This document shows positions 18,088 to 27,193 of a stretch of 64,000 nucleotides of DNA, piece after piece; the stretch's first letter is position 1; every line of letters begins with the position of its first letter. The position numbers were made by a program, and so were the translations under genes. The stretch is from Chitinophaga fulva (GTDB lineage: Bacteria > Bacteroidota > Bacteroidia > Chitinophagales > Chitinophagaceae), in NCBI RefSeq assembly GCF_012927205.1, contig NZ_JABBGC010000001.1, positions 3,720,810-3,784,809 of the forward strand. The letters are read 5' to 3'. A model generated the notes under the pieces. It saw only the letters and a list, made by a program, of their open reading frames with translations, did no database searches and had not been told where the DNA came from.

Positions 18088-18942
18088 ATGGAACTTCAAA
18101 ATTTGGACATAGATAATTATGTTAACTGGTACAAGGACTTATCGTACAAAGTGGAATTTGCAACAGCTAATGAATGGCGAATTAACAGGTATATGCATAC
18201 CGGTTGGAGTTTATATGCGCGTTACGTACGCAATAATGAAAACATAAAATCAAAAGAATTATCAGAATGGTTGTCGTCGGAAGCAAAGAGCCTGTACTAC
18301 AACGTACAGGAAGTGAAAAAATATATGGAAAGCGATGATTTGCCTCGCATTTGGTATGTTCCGCCTGTATCAGCGTGGTTTCACTTTGATGATGTAGTAG
18401 AGGGTTTCACCGATACTCCCATGGCGTCTATAACAGACAGATTACGGTCAGGTGCTTTACCGCCAATAAAGATATTCAGGGAAGAATTAGAGAGAATAAA
18501 TCAAAAAGAATGGATTTTTACTAATAATGTTCAGATTAGCTACCCTTTCTATATATCCGACATAGAAAACGAGGGAGAGGGCTGGGTTACGCAGTTCGCC
18601 CTGTTTGTCAGGGATTGCCAGTTTGCTAAATTGCTGGCCAGCCGTATAGAAGAACTGGAAGGCCCCGCATCCGGAAATACTATCCGGCTGCCATGGCAGG
18701 GAACAGCAGAGGATTTATCAGAACTAATAAAAGCCCTTTCCCTTACCGCACTAAAAGGAGTTCAGGAAACAGAAATAATCACGGTGCTGGGGAATGTGTT
18801 TAATATTAACGATATGCCATTTAACGACGAATGGTACCAGGTAAATATTAACGAATTGCTGGATAAAGAGCCAAAGAATATGTTTACGGCCCAACTGCAT
18901 CAGGCAATCAATAATTTTTGGATGAACGACAAAAATAGATGA
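18088..18942 (+). CDS. RteC-like domain protein
   Basis: 284 aa, no signal peptide or membrane helix. The C-terminal 80 residues (about 200-280), starting LPWQGTAEDLSELIKAL and continuing with a cluster of helices, resemble the C-terminal domain of RteC-type proteins, which in Bacteroides conjugative transposons act in excision control. The N-terminal 190 residues are not recognised. The gene is AT-richer than most neighbours and no other conjugative gene is nearby, so the domain may have a different host role or be left from transfer. Confidence in coding is high, in function low. Confidence 0.6.
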   Translation: MELQNLDIDNYVNWYKDLSYKVEFATANEWRINRYMHTGWSLYARYVRNNENIKSKELSEWLSSEAKSLYYNVQEVKKYMESDDLPRIWYVPPVSAWFHFDDVVEGFTDTPMASITDRLRSGALPPIKIFREELERINQKEWIFTNNVQISYPFYISDIENEGEGWVTQFALFVRDCQFAKLLASRIEELEGPASGNTIRLPWQGTAEDLSELIKALSLTALKGVQETEIITVLGNVFNINDMPFNDEWYQVNINELLDKEPKNMFTAQLHQAINNFWMNDKNR

Positions 18943-19044
18943 CCGGCAGATAATAGTTATATGACGGGTACGACCCAACGGAGATTGAACGGCTACTAAT
19001 CCCTTACTTCGTTGTCAAATGATTTTATATTTATATTAGCTATT

Positions 19045-19743
19045 ATGGTAGATTTATCTGATGCTGAGAAGCACATTCACCGTGTCACGAATTTTCAAGA
19101 CCTTGTTTCTACGCCGTTTAGCGGGGAAACTAATGCGATTTGTTGGACCCGTCAACTAACGGGTGATTTTTCTGAGATCGTTAAAAAGGTGGAACTAAGC
19201 GGAAACATAACGGAAATTGAAGAAGAGGAACTTCGTGCACTTCAGTTGAGTGAGCAAGGGCAGCTTGCCCGCGAAATTCTTTTAAATGACCTGAAGGCAT
19301 TGGAAGCTCATGGCGCCTCGCCAGTTCTTAATGTGATCAACTATTATGATCGGGATGATACGTACCCATTTTTTCCAACCGATGTTTATTCTTTTCATGT
19401 AGATCGCTCTCCCATACCAACAGATACTTTTTTATGCACCTACTATGGCGAGTCCAGTGAAATACTGCCAAATTCACAGGCGCAAAAGAAAGTACTTATT
19501 CCGGAAATACGTGATGAACTCAAAAAACTATATCATGGAGCCGAGGAAGGTTTTGAATCATTCTTAAGTGAACATTCCTTTGATCTGCATTATCAGGCTA
19601 AACCTAATGGAAGTCCCATAAGCTTAGGTCTTGGTCACTTATGGAGATTGGCGGTTGATCATCCTGAAAGTCAGGTTCCTCCTTGTGTTCACCGCGCACC
19701 AAAGGAAAAACCCGGGCAGAGCAGGTTGTTGTTGATCTGTTAA
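19045..19743 (+). CDS. DUF1826-like protein, predicted Fe(II)/2-oxoglutarate dioxygenase fold
   Basis: 232 aa from ATG 19045, preferred over a TTG at 19012 that lies in promoter-like sequence. The layout resembles DUF1826 proteins. Residues visible in the C-terminal half are FHVD (His118, Asp120), then CVHRAP (His216) and, 11 residues later, Arg227 in KPGQSRLLLIC. The spacing H-x-D...H...R is that of Fe(II)/2-oxoglutarate dioxygenases: two His and Asp bind iron, Arg binds the co-substrate. This role is inference from pattern, not known for the family. It is AT-rich and stands alone. Confidence 0.6.
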   Translation: MVDLSDAEKHIHRVTNFQDLVSTPFSGETNAICWTRQLTGDFSEIVKKVELSGNITEIEEEELRALQLSEQGQLAREILLNDLKALEAHGASPVLNVINYYDRDDTYPFFPTDVYSFHVDRSPIPTDTFLCTYYGESSEILPNSQAQKKVLIPEIRDELKKLYHGAEEGFESFLSEHSFDLHYQAKPNGSPISLGLGHLWRLAVDHPESQVPPCVHRAPKEKPGQSRLLLIC

Positions 19744-20086
19744 ACACAAATCCTTAGTAGCAAAATAAATCTAAACGCGAAACCGCTCCCTGCCTTAATT
19801 TCATGAAAGATTTTTTTTAATCAGTCAACTTTTTATATCGATCAATCCTTATTTATTCATCTCAGCATCTGAAATATTTTGACCCCAAAACTGTAACAGA
19901 CTGTGAATATGATAGCAGAGATTGGTTACAGCTAACCTCCACCATACAGCACATCTGCCAGGAATTGTAGCACTACAGTGGCCGGGAACAGTATTGTGCC
20001 CTATCGTCCTCTTTCGGTTTTCAGGTTCAGGAAACAATGCTTTTACTACACAGTGTATTATTCCTTCACTTCTAAAACGCAGCAAG
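19744..20086. other. Intergenic gap, nothing recognised
   Basis: 343 nt between the DUF1826-like gene and the beta-propeller lipoprotein gene. A TTG-to-ATG open stretch continues from 19922 into the next gene but lacks coding character before ATG 20087. No RNA gene or repeat is evident. Confidence 0.5.
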
Positions 20087-21232
20087 ATGACAACTTCATT
20101 TAAAAAACTGCTTGCAGCAGGACCAGCTGCCGGAATTTATCACAGAAATGTTCATTCGGGAATAGTGGTGATGCTGGTCATGCTTTTAATGATGGCTACC
20201 AGTTGCCGCAGATGGACCCCTGATGATTGTATCGATTGTGACTGCCTGTCGAAAGACTATAAACAAACTAACCTGGTTGCTGATACATCGGGCTTCGGGG
20301 CCGCCAGGATCGATCCTCTTCTTGTCAATGCCTGGGGGCTTGCAGTGGGGCCGACAGGTGCTTTCTGGATTTCTACCAATGGCAATGCCAAACTTAGTGC
20401 TATTTATCGGTATAGCGTTATTTATGATAAAGACGGGAACAAACTGAGGGCACCTGTTGTTCTCCCCGTGGTCGAATTTAATCCCAATCGTCCGACCGGT
20501 GTTGTGTTCAACAATACCAGCCGCTTTGGTGGCTCCCGTTTTATCTTTGCTGATGAAGCTGGTACCCTTATAACCTGGATTTCCGGCGATACTGCAGTTG
20601 ACCAGCCAGCCCGCTATCAATTCGGTGCCGTTTACAAAGGCATAGCCATCGCCAGCGATAGTGGCAAACCATATATTTACGCGACCAATTTCCACGAAGG
20701 AACGATAGACGTGTTTGACACTGCCTTCAAATATATTCCGTACAAACAATTCCTTGACCCGAATATCCCGGCTGGCTTTGCACCATTTAATATCCGTAGC
20801 ATCGATGGCTTACTGTATGTTACCTACGCTAAGCAGAAACTCCCCGACAAAAAAGTTGACGAGGCAGGCCCTGGCAATGGTTATGTAAATGTTTTCAGAC
20901 CAGATGGTTCCCTGGTAAGAAGGTTCGCTTCCCAGGGCACGCTCAACTCTCCATGGGGTATTACCAAAGGCTGTAGCGGTTTTGCTAAAGACGACGACGA
21001 TGTGCTCCTGATCGGTAATGCCGGCGACGGCCATATCAATGCCTATAGTGAAAGCGGTACTTTCCTCGGACAACTCCGGAAAGGAAATGATCCGCTGAAG
21101 ATTGACGGATTATGGGCACTTGAAAGTCATGTGACCGGCGCCGGTAATAAAATATTTTTCACAGCAGGTCCTAATAATGGATCTCACGGCCTCTTTGGTT
21201 ACCTACAGAAGAACGACGTTCCGCAGAAATAA
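20087..21232 (+). CDS. TIGR03118-like beta-propeller lipoprotein
   Basis: 381 aa from ATG 20087. A hydrophobic segment ends in MLLMMATSC, a lipobox, so the protein is probably an outer-membrane or periplasmic lipoprotein. The rest is a repeated beta-propeller (for example NAWGLAVGPTGAFWISTNGN, NSPWGITKGCSGF and DGLWALESHV) that matches the TIGR03118 group as I know it. Members are exported and of unknown function. The N-terminal leader of 30 residues before the lipobox is longer than usual. It stands alone with a terminator 80 nt later. Confidence 0.8.
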   Translation: MTTSFKKLLAAGPAAGIYHRNVHSGIVVMLVMLLMMATSCRRWTPDDCIDCDCLSKDYKQTNLVADTSGFGAARIDPLLVNAWGLAVGPTGAFWISTNGNAKLSAIYRYSVIYDKDGNKLRAPVVLPVVEFNPNRPTGVVFNNTSRFGGSRFIFADEAGTLITWISGDTAVDQPARYQFGAVYKGIAIASDSGKPYIYATNFHEGTIDVFDTAFKYIPYKQFLDPNIPAGFAPFNIRSIDGLLYVTYAKQKLPDKKVDEAGPGNGYVNVFRPDGSLVRRFASQGTLNSPWGITKGCSGFAKDDDDVLLIGNAGDGHINAYSESGTFLGQLRKGNDPLKIDGLWALESHVTGAGNKIFFTAGPNNGSHGLFGYLQKNDVPQK

Positions 21233-21314
21233 TAGCCTGGGCTTTCTCTTTTTTAAAAATTCATTATCAGACAGGCAATGATGACCCATGTCATTGTCTG
21301 GATGGAGCAAAAGT

Positions 21315-21362
21315 AAAGAGCTCTAAGATCTTTAGTGATAAAGACTTTAGAGCTTTTTATTT
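21315..21362 (+). terminator. Terminator after the propeller gene
   Basis: AGCTCTAA (21319-21326) pairs with TTAGAGCT (21347-21354), with an inner TCTTT/AAAGA stem, followed by TTTTTATTTTT. Confidence 0.8.
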
Positions 21363-21480
21363 TTCGTCGGTTGGATTGGAGCGGCAACAATTGTAACATT
21401 CTTTTGAAAATAAATATAACAATCCGGAATTAATAATTATCTTTAAGACAGATAGCTGTATCTACAACAGCGTATCTTTC

Positions 21481-21518
21481 TGCCTTTATTCATTCCATCC
21501 TGCCTTTATTTATTCCAT
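21481..21518. repeat. Tandem 20-bp repeat in a leader
   Basis: TGCCTTTATTYATTCCAT occurs twice with a 20-nt period (21481-21498 and 21501-21518, one difference), 65 nt before the HAD gene start. The surrounding 350-nt gap (21233-21582) holds otherwise only the terminator. Confidence 0.75.
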
Positions 21519-21582
21519 ATTTTTTTCTAATAGCGTTCGCTTATTTAATTATCGAATATAACTAACCAAACATCTGATTGCT

Positions 21583-22401
21583 ATGAAAAAAAAGGGATTT
21601 CTAATTGACATGGATGGCGTAATCTATAAAGGCAGTGAGCCCATTCCCGGGGCGGTAGATTTTATTAACGGGCTCAGAGACAAAGGGCTGCCTTTCCTCT
21701 TCCTCACCAACAACAGCCAGAGAACCAGCAGGGATGTTTGTTACAAGCTGAATAAAATGGGCTTTAGGGTAAATGATACGGATATCTTCACCTGTGCCAT
21801 GGCTACAGCCAGGTATCTGGCATCCAGGAAGGAAAACGGTACCGCCTATGTGATTGGTGAGGGTGGCTTGCTGACAGAACTGCATAATGCGGGTTATTCA
21901 ATTGTAGATGACCAGCCTGATTACGTGATTATCGGCGAAGGCAGAACTATCATGCTGGAGTCAGTGGATAAGGCTATTAATATGATCATGAAGGGCTCCC
22001 GGCTCATTGCCACCAACCTGGATCCAAATTGCCCGATGGGAGGCGGTAGGTACCGGGTAGGCTGTGGCGCATTGGTAGCCATGCTCGAATTTGCCACGGG
22101 TATCAAAGCTTTCAGCGTGGGAAAACCAAGTCCGGTGATGATGCGCATGGCAAGAAAAGCTTTGCAGCTCACTACAGATGAAACTGTTATGATAGGGGAT
22201 ACCATGGGAACAGATATACTGGGGGCAGGTTCCATGGGTTTCACTACTGTGCTTACATTAACAGGAGTGACCCGGGAAGAAGACCTGGCACATTTCGGCT
22301 ATTCCCCGGATTTCGTTATCCGGTCCATCAGGGATCTGCTGGATGAAGAGCTGTTTATGCGGGTGATGGGAGCATCTGCACTTGTTACAAACGAATATTA
22401 A
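21583..22401 (+). CDS. HAD-IIA sugar-phosphatase-like hydrolase (NagD type)
   Basis: 272-aa HAD-superfamily phosphatase of the IIA (NagD/phosphoglycolate) class. Motif I is DMDG (Asp9, Asp11), motif II is LFLTNNSQ, the Lys motif is VGKPSPVMM, and motif IV is MIGDTMGTDILGA. The cap sits between motifs II and III, as in NagD. These cytoplasmic enzymes hydrolyse nucleotide or sugar phosphates, or 2-phosphoglycolate; the exact substrate cannot be told. The gene is single, and its leader contains a tandem repeat. Confidence 0.92.
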   Translation: MKKKGFLIDMDGVIYKGSEPIPGAVDFINGLRDKGLPFLFLTNNSQRTSRDVCYKLNKMGFRVNDTDIFTCAMATARYLASRKENGTAYVIGEGGLLTELHNAGYSIVDDQPDYVIIGEGRTIMLESVDKAINMIMKGSRLIATNLDPNCPMGGGRYRVGCGALVAMLEFATGIKAFSVGKPSPVMMRMARKALQLTTDETVMIGDTMGTDILGAGSMGFTTVLTLTGVTREEDLAHFGYSPDFVIRSIRDLLDEELFMRVMGASALVTNEY

Positions 22402-22423
22402 ACAGATTAAGGAAGCTTTATTG

Positions 22424-22445
22424 CCATCAGGCTCCGGCCTGACGG
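22424..22445 (+). terminator. Hairpin after the HAD gene
   Basis: CCATCAGGC pairs with GCCTGACGG around TCCG and is followed by TTTC. It is a modest terminator for the HAD transcript. A near-perfect palindrome (GCTGGAATT-GT-AATTCCAGC, 22514-22533) lies 70 nt further on. Confidence 0.6.
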
Positions 22446-22572
22446 TTTCATATTGTTTGAAGTGAACCTGTCAACTGGCTTGATGGCACCGCGGAAGATG
22501 TAATCTATTACATGCTGGAATTGTAATTCCAGCGGGGTAACAGGCAGATTACTAGTTCACGCACTAATACAA

Positions 22573-22605
22573 TGCCCCCAAGAAGTGTCTAACCTTTTGG
22601 GGGCA
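22573..22605 (-). terminator. Hairpin after the amidohydrolase gene
   Basis: TGCCCCCAA and TTGGGGGCA form a 9-bp GC-rich stem with a 15-nt loop, 47 nt past the minus-strand stop codon. The T-run is weak, so termination is likely but not certain. Confidence 0.6.
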
Positions 22606-22651
22606 CTGCATAAAAGGAAAATAATGAGGTTACAAAGTGGCATAGCTTTGC

Positions 22652-24454
22652 TTACTTGGTATTATAATATCCTCCGAAATATTTTACAGGCGACCAGGCT
22701 GGCATTATGTTAGGAAGCTGTGGTGCCATGTTGCTATATTTACCGGTACCAAATACCACTCTGCCATCTACCACGGTCAATACGGAGGATATATTTTTTA
22801 TTTCATCTTCTGGCACGGTAAAGTAGTCTGCGCTGAGCAGGACAAAATCTGCGAGGTTACCGGGGGCGATCCTGCCTTTTTCATGCTCGTTATGCTCGAA
22901 CCAGGCGGCGCCAAGGGTATATAGTCTGAGCGCCTCTGCCCGGGTCAGACGATTGTTTTGGGCCAATACCACCGAACCGGAAACGGACTTACCGGAAATG
23001 GTCCAGCCAATGCCGATCCAGGGATTGTAGGAAGAAGCTCTGAAGCCGTCCGTGGTCATGGCCAATGGAATGCCACTGTTCACGAGGCTTCGCAGGAGAG
23101 GGGTCTGCAAAGCCTTCTCCGTTCCGTATGTCTTAATAAAAGCATCTCCGTGCAATGCCATTTTATCGTCCAGGGCAATGCCACCTCCCAGTTTTTTAAC
23201 CCGCTCTATGTTTTCCGGGCTGATAGTCTCGGCATGTTCGATACTCCAGCGTAGTCCATCAAGAGGAGTTTGCCGGTTTATTTTTTCCAATGCATCAAGG
23301 AAGGGAGAGATATTTTCATTGTAGCTGATATGCATCCGGAAGGGTATTCTTCTTTTTACCAGTTGGCTCACATCTTCTTCAATGTAATGGCGCATGGTGT
23401 CGGCATTGATGACAACTGCCGGTTCATCAAAATTTTCGTAGTCGTGTAATGCAACCCTCAGCAATTCCCCAGCACCTTCATATTCATGGCCATGTACCAT
23501 AGTGGGGTGAATATTCTCCCCGGGACTGATCGGAGCAATCCTTGTGATAGCCTTAATATCTGCCTCTACCATGGAGATGCCATCGGCATCCCCGGATTGC
23601 AGGTCGATAAACGGAAAGCGGATATTCAGCCGATTGTCCCGGATCAATGCCTGTAACGGTGCATGTGCGGCGGGATAACCTTTGATGCTGCCTCCATCAT
23701 TCACTGAGGTGATCCCGAAACGGTTCAGGTCATTGATCACATACGCCATGGAGTTTACCTGTTCTTCGGGCGAGGGCTGAGGCACCATGTTCTCCAGGGC
23801 CAGGAAAATAAACGCATACCCAACAATCACACCTGTATATTGCCCGTTCTTGTCTTTCTCAAGCACGGTGCCCGGAACCATGGGGAACCGGGGCGTACCC
23901 AATCCCATGGCCTTCATGGCCGGCTTGTTTAAAAAGGCCCTGTTATAGGCATACTGCACAATAAGCGGCCTGTTGGGCACTGCATTGTTAAGCTCTTCCA
24001 CCGTTGGGTGCCGGTTTTCCTTGAACTGATAAGGCGACCAGCCACCAATAACTTTCACCCATTGGCCTTCCGGCGTCCTTTGAGCTTGTTCTGTCAGCAT
24101 TTCGAGTGCCCGCTTCAGGGTAGGTACGCCATCCCACCTTACATTGTAATTATAATTGCTTTCGTTGAGCACATGAAGATGTACGTCATTGAGGCCCGGT
24201 ATCAGGCGGCGGCCGGTTGCATCGATCAGTTGGGTATTGTTGTCTTTCAGATTAAGGATCTCGGCATTTTGCCCTACTGCATATATCCTTCCTCTTTTTA
24301 CCGCCAGGGCAGATGCTTCCGGTTGCGCGAGGTTCTGTGTGGTGATTTTGGCGTTAAATACGATCATGTCAGCGCCGATAAGCGGTCCGCCGGATTGGGC
24401 TTTTACGGTGATCACAAATGACGTTGCTATCATTAAAGCGGTTGCTTTTTTCAT
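22652..24454 (-). CDS. Exported amidohydrolase (YtcJ-like)
   Basis: 600-aa amidohydrolase-3 family protein with a signal peptide (MKKATALMIATSFVITVKAQ). The first metal motif is HLH (His92, His94) in GLNDVHLHV; RFRMHISYNE, SIEHAETI and TTDGFRASSYNPW give the later His and Asp residues of the TIM barrel. FVLLSADYFTVPEDEI closes the beta-sandwich composite domain. Relatives cleave cyclic or linear amides, but substrates of the YtcJ group are mostly unknown. Localised in the periplasm by prediction. It ends 72 nt after the pirin gene in the order of transcription, on the same strand. Confidence 0.9.
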   Translation of the reverse strand: MKKATALMIATSFVITVKAQSGGPLIGADMIVFNAKITTQNLAQPEASALAVKRGRIYAVGQNAEILNLKDNNTQLIDATGRRLIPGLNDVHLHVLNESNYNYNVRWDGVPTLKRALEMLTEQAQRTPEGQWVKVIGGWSPYQFKENRHPTVEELNNAVPNRPLIVQYAYNRAFLNKPAMKAMGLGTPRFPMVPGTVLEKDKNGQYTGVIVGYAFIFLALENMVPQPSPEEQVNSMAYVINDLNRFGITSVNDGGSIKGYPAAHAPLQALIRDNRLNIRFPFIDLQSGDADGISMVEADIKAITRIAPISPGENIHPTMVHGHEYEGAGELLRVALHDYENFDEPAVVINADTMRHYIEEDVSQLVKRRIPFRMHISYNENISPFLDALEKINRQTPLDGLRWSIEHAETISPENIERVKKLGGGIALDDKMALHGDAFIKTYGTEKALQTPLLRSLVNSGIPLAMTTDGFRASSYNPWIGIGWTISGKSVSGSVVLAQNNRLTRAEALRLYTLGAAWFEHNEHEKGRIAPGNLADFVLLSADYFTVPEDEIKNISSVLTVVDGRVVFGTGKYSNMAPQLPNIMPAWSPVKYFGGYYNTK

Positions 24455-24526
24455 TGCTTTGAATTTTGATGTAAAAGATATTTCCCGTGTCTTTATGGTT
24501 TTGCCTGTTTTCTGAACTATCCCTTA

Positions 24527-25408
24527 TCAGGCTTGCTGTTCATACCTGATCTTACCATACTTGCCATTATGAAAATCGCTATAGGCGGTGGCAATTTCCT
24601 GTTGCGTATTCATGACAAAAGGGCCTTGTGCTACAATACGCTCCGTATAGGTAGCGCCGCCAAAGAAGATGATGTCAATGGGTCGGTCTGAATGGTTCCG
24701 GCTTTCGATGGTACCGGTATTTTTTTCAAAAAGCACGAACTCACCCTTGCTGAACTCCATGTCATTGATCGTCGCATCGTTGACCAGGAAGGCGGCGTAT
24801 TCGAGACCTTCTTCGTCTTGCAGCAGGAACGTTTTTCCGGGTTCGAGGTGGAGATGATAAATAAACTGCTCCAGGTAAACAGGGATTTTTGACGCGTACT
24901 GTCCGTAGGTGCCGGTAACTGCTTTTAACCACCCTGCATTATCATCCAGCTCCCTTACCGGGATTTCCGAGGACTGTACGGGAACATAGTCGGGCTTTTC
25001 GGCTTTGTTTTTCGCAGGCAGGTTCACCCAGAACTGAAATCCGTGGGTAAGTCCATTGTCAGCCTGAGGGTCGGGATTTATTACCTCGTCATGGATAATG
25101 CCGGTCCCTGCCTTCATCCATTGGGCGCCGCCGGAATATACCTTAGCATGATGGCCGTTACTGTCAAAATGGTCTGCTTCTCCGTTCAGCACATAGGTTA
25201 ATGTAGCGATCCCCCGGTGAGGATGGGCGCCGCTTCCGTTCACTGCTTTGCGGGGTTCATCAGCAGCGTGCAGCACAGGTGGTACATAGTCCAGGAATAC
25301 AAAAGGGCCTACGGCCTTCACATAATGATTGGGAAGGATGCGATAGATTTCATAATCGCCTACGTCGGCTCTGCGACCCTGCGATGTGAATGTGATCTTC
25401 TTTTTCAT
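24527..25408 (-). CDS. Pirin-family protein
   Basis: 293-aa bicupin of the pirin family. The N-terminal cupin has GAHPHRGIATLTYVLNGEADHFDS and AQWMKAGTGIIHDE, supplying the three His and Glu that bind iron. The C-terminal cupin is degenerate, as usual. Bacterial pirins include quercetin 2,3-dioxygenases and redox-sensing regulators; the role here is unknown. A Crp/Fnr gene lies 132 nt upstream on the same strand, and the exported amidohydrolase follows downstream. Confidence 0.92.
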   Translation of the reverse strand: MKKKITFTSQGRRADVGDYEIYRILPNHYVKAVGPFVFLDYVPPVLHAADEPRKAVNGSGAHPHRGIATLTYVLNGEADHFDSNGHHAKVYSGGAQWMKAGTGIIHDEVINPDPQADNGLTHGFQFWVNLPAKNKAEKPDYVPVQSSEIPVRELDDNAGWLKAVTGTYGQYASKIPVYLEQFIYHLHLEPGKTFLLQDEEGLEYAAFLVNDATINDMEFSKGEFVLFEKNTGTIESRNHSDRPIDIIFFGGATYTERIVAQGPFVMNTQQEIATAYSDFHNGKYGKIRYEQQA

Positions 25409-25540
25409 AGCATTTCGTTTTGGATGTCAGTGGTTGAGTTGACAATACAAAAATGCTATGAAAAGTGGGCTGAGAACGATGACAAATGCTGCAAAAAAAC
25501 ATTGACATTTATCAACGACCTGTTTGGGAGTGGTCTGCCT

Positions 25541-26122
25541 TTATTTTTTGGAGGTTTGGCTGCGCACCCGGCTGAGGGTTTCTTTGGCAACCCCAAGGTA
25601 GGAAGCTATGATATGCTGCGGAAAACGCTGCAGGAAATCGGGATATCTTTCGGCCAGGTCCGCATAGCGTTGTTCCAGGGGGAGGCTATTGGATGCATTG
25701 AGCCTCTTCATATTGGCGAAAGCGTGCTTTTCGTCCAGCTTCCTGCTCATTTCATGCAGTGCAGGGATGGAATTGAATTCAGCCAGCCTGGCCTGGGTGA
25801 TCGTAAGGATGTCCGTGTCTTCCCAGGCATCAATGTTATAAACCGTGGGGGTAAGCATTACAAAACTTTCACGGTCACCTGCCCACCAGTCCTCCACATA
25901 AAGGCTCAGCACATGCTCCATGCCCTTGTCGTCAACGCTATACATCCGCATGGCCCCCTTCACGATAAATCCCATATACTTGCATACTTCGCCTTCCTGT
26001 AAAAAGTATTGCTTTTTCCGTATTTTTTTTGGCACAAAAATATCCTTAATGACCTTGACTTCTTCTTCATCGAGCGGCTTGGTAGCGTAAGCGTTTATAT
26101 ATGAGATAAGTTTTTCGTACAT
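25541..26122 (-). CDS. Crp/Fnr-family regulator (EDWW subgroup)
   Basis: 193 aa from ATG 26122; an upstream in-frame extension to 26239 overlaps the divergent AraC gene and is rejected. It shows MEHVLSLYVEDWWAGD and the recognition region IIASYLGVAKETLSRVR. The motif shared with the two other Crp/Fnr proteins of the window marks a subgroup without a clear cAMP pocket. It is divergent from the AraC gene (58 nt apart) and upstream of the pirin gene, so it may control one or both. Confidence 0.9.
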   Translation of the reverse strand: MYEKLISYINAYATKPLDEEEVKVIKDIFVPKKIRKKQYFLQEGEVCKYMGFIVKGAMRMYSVDDKGMEHVLSLYVEDWWAGDRESFVMLTPTVYNIDAWEDTDILTITQARLAEFNSIPALHEMSRKLDEKHAFANMKRLNASNSLPLEQRYADLAERYPDFLQRFPQHIIASYLGVAKETLSRVRSQTSKK

Positions 26123-26151
26123 TAGTTTATAGGTTGTTGCTATACAAGATA

Positions 26152-26170
26152 CGTTATTGACTCCGTAACG
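26152..26170. promoter_or_regulatory. Possible operator in the Crp/AraC divergent gap
   Basis: CGTTA and TAACG face each other with a 9-nt spacer in the short gap between the divergent Crp/Fnr and AraC genes. A TATCTTG box on the minus strand overlaps the left arm. A regulator-binding site is plausible but not proven. Confidence 0.3.
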
Positions 26171-26180
26171 ATGGAAAAAA

Positions 26181-27038
26181 ATGATCAAAATACCCAGCCA
26201 GTTGATGTATGGTCCCTCTGCGCAAAATAGCCTGACCATTGAAGGATGCTCCGTGATAGAGCAGTGTTTCAGGACTACCGAAGAAAAAGGTATGATGTTC
26301 CTGGAAGAGCATGTATTGCTTTTTGTGCTGCAGGGCAGTGTTTCGCTTATACTGGGAACACGGACTTACACGGTTGGTAAAAATGAAATGACCTTGCTGA
26401 AGAAAGCAACGGTCGTTCAGTATGAAAAAAGGGGAGACTCGGACGGCGGGCACATTTACTACGGAATGATGTTCAGCATAAAAGACGACCTCATAAAATC
26501 GTTTCTGGCCACTACGGAAAAGATAACACCAAAAGGAACAGATGGTGAGACAAGAGCCGGAGTACATACAATGACCGAATGCCTGATTACCTTTGCAGCA
26601 TCGCTTAGCCCTTATTTCCAGAACAGTTCCGAAGTTTATCCGGGGCAGCTTAGCCTGAAAATGAAGGAAATGCTGTACCATCTGGGCATAGGCAACCATA
26701 GCATATACCAACAGCTGATGCAGCTTCATCAGCCTGCAAGGATTGGAGTTCGCCACATCGTAGAAGAATACTATACCTCACCCGTTACAATTGCTGAACT
26801 TGCCCATTTGTCAGGAAGAAGCCTTTCCAGCTTTAAAAGGGATTTTCTGGCGGTATATAACATACCTCCTGCTGAATGGATACGAAAGAGACGCCTGGAG
26901 AAAGCAAGGGAAATGCTCGAAACAACCAACCTACCGGTATCGGATATATGTTTTTCCCTGGGTTTCGAAAATATGTCACATTTTTCGAGAATTTTTAAGG
27001 AATATCATGGAAAAACGCCCTCATTTTATCGTAACTGA
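26181..27038 (+). CDS. AraC-family regulator (ExsA-like sensor)
   Basis: 285 aa. The N-terminal part (HVLLFVLQGSVSLILGTRTY and VGKNEMTLLKKATVVQYE) is the beta-barrel sensor of the AraC_N-type. The C-terminal 100 residues hold two HTH motifs: VTIAELAHLSGRSLSSFKRD and VSDICFSLGFENMSHFSRIF. It is divergent from the Crp/Fnr gene and upstream of an NTF2-like gene on the same strand. A ligand is not predictable. Long minus-strand frames inside it are shadows. Confidence 0.9.
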   Translation: MIKIPSQLMYGPSAQNSLTIEGCSVIEQCFRTTEEKGMMFLEEHVLLFVLQGSVSLILGTRTYTVGKNEMTLLKKATVVQYEKRGDSDGGHIYYGMMFSIKDDLIKSFLATTEKITPKGTDGETRAGVHTMTECLITFAASLSPYFQNSSEVYPGQLSLKMKEMLYHLGIGNHSIYQQLMQLHQPARIGVRHIVEEYYTSPVTIAELAHLSGRSLSSFKRDFLAVYNIPPAEWIRKRRLEKAREMLETTNLPVSDICFSLGFENMSHFSRIFKEYHGKTPSFYRN

Positions 27039-27193
27039 CAACTGACTGCCCACATCCGGTGGCATAGCGCGTCACTGCTTCCAAAGATGCATTCGGAAAA
27101 ATGAGCCAAATGGAACATTTATCTGGACGCTTTGGAAAAACAAAGGGTACGTATCTCCAATACCTTTGTTTCCTGAACAATTAATTAAAAAAT

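Noticed and set aside
26154..26756. Minus-strand frame inside the AraC gene
   Set aside because: The AraC gene has both HTH motifs; the antisense frame has none.
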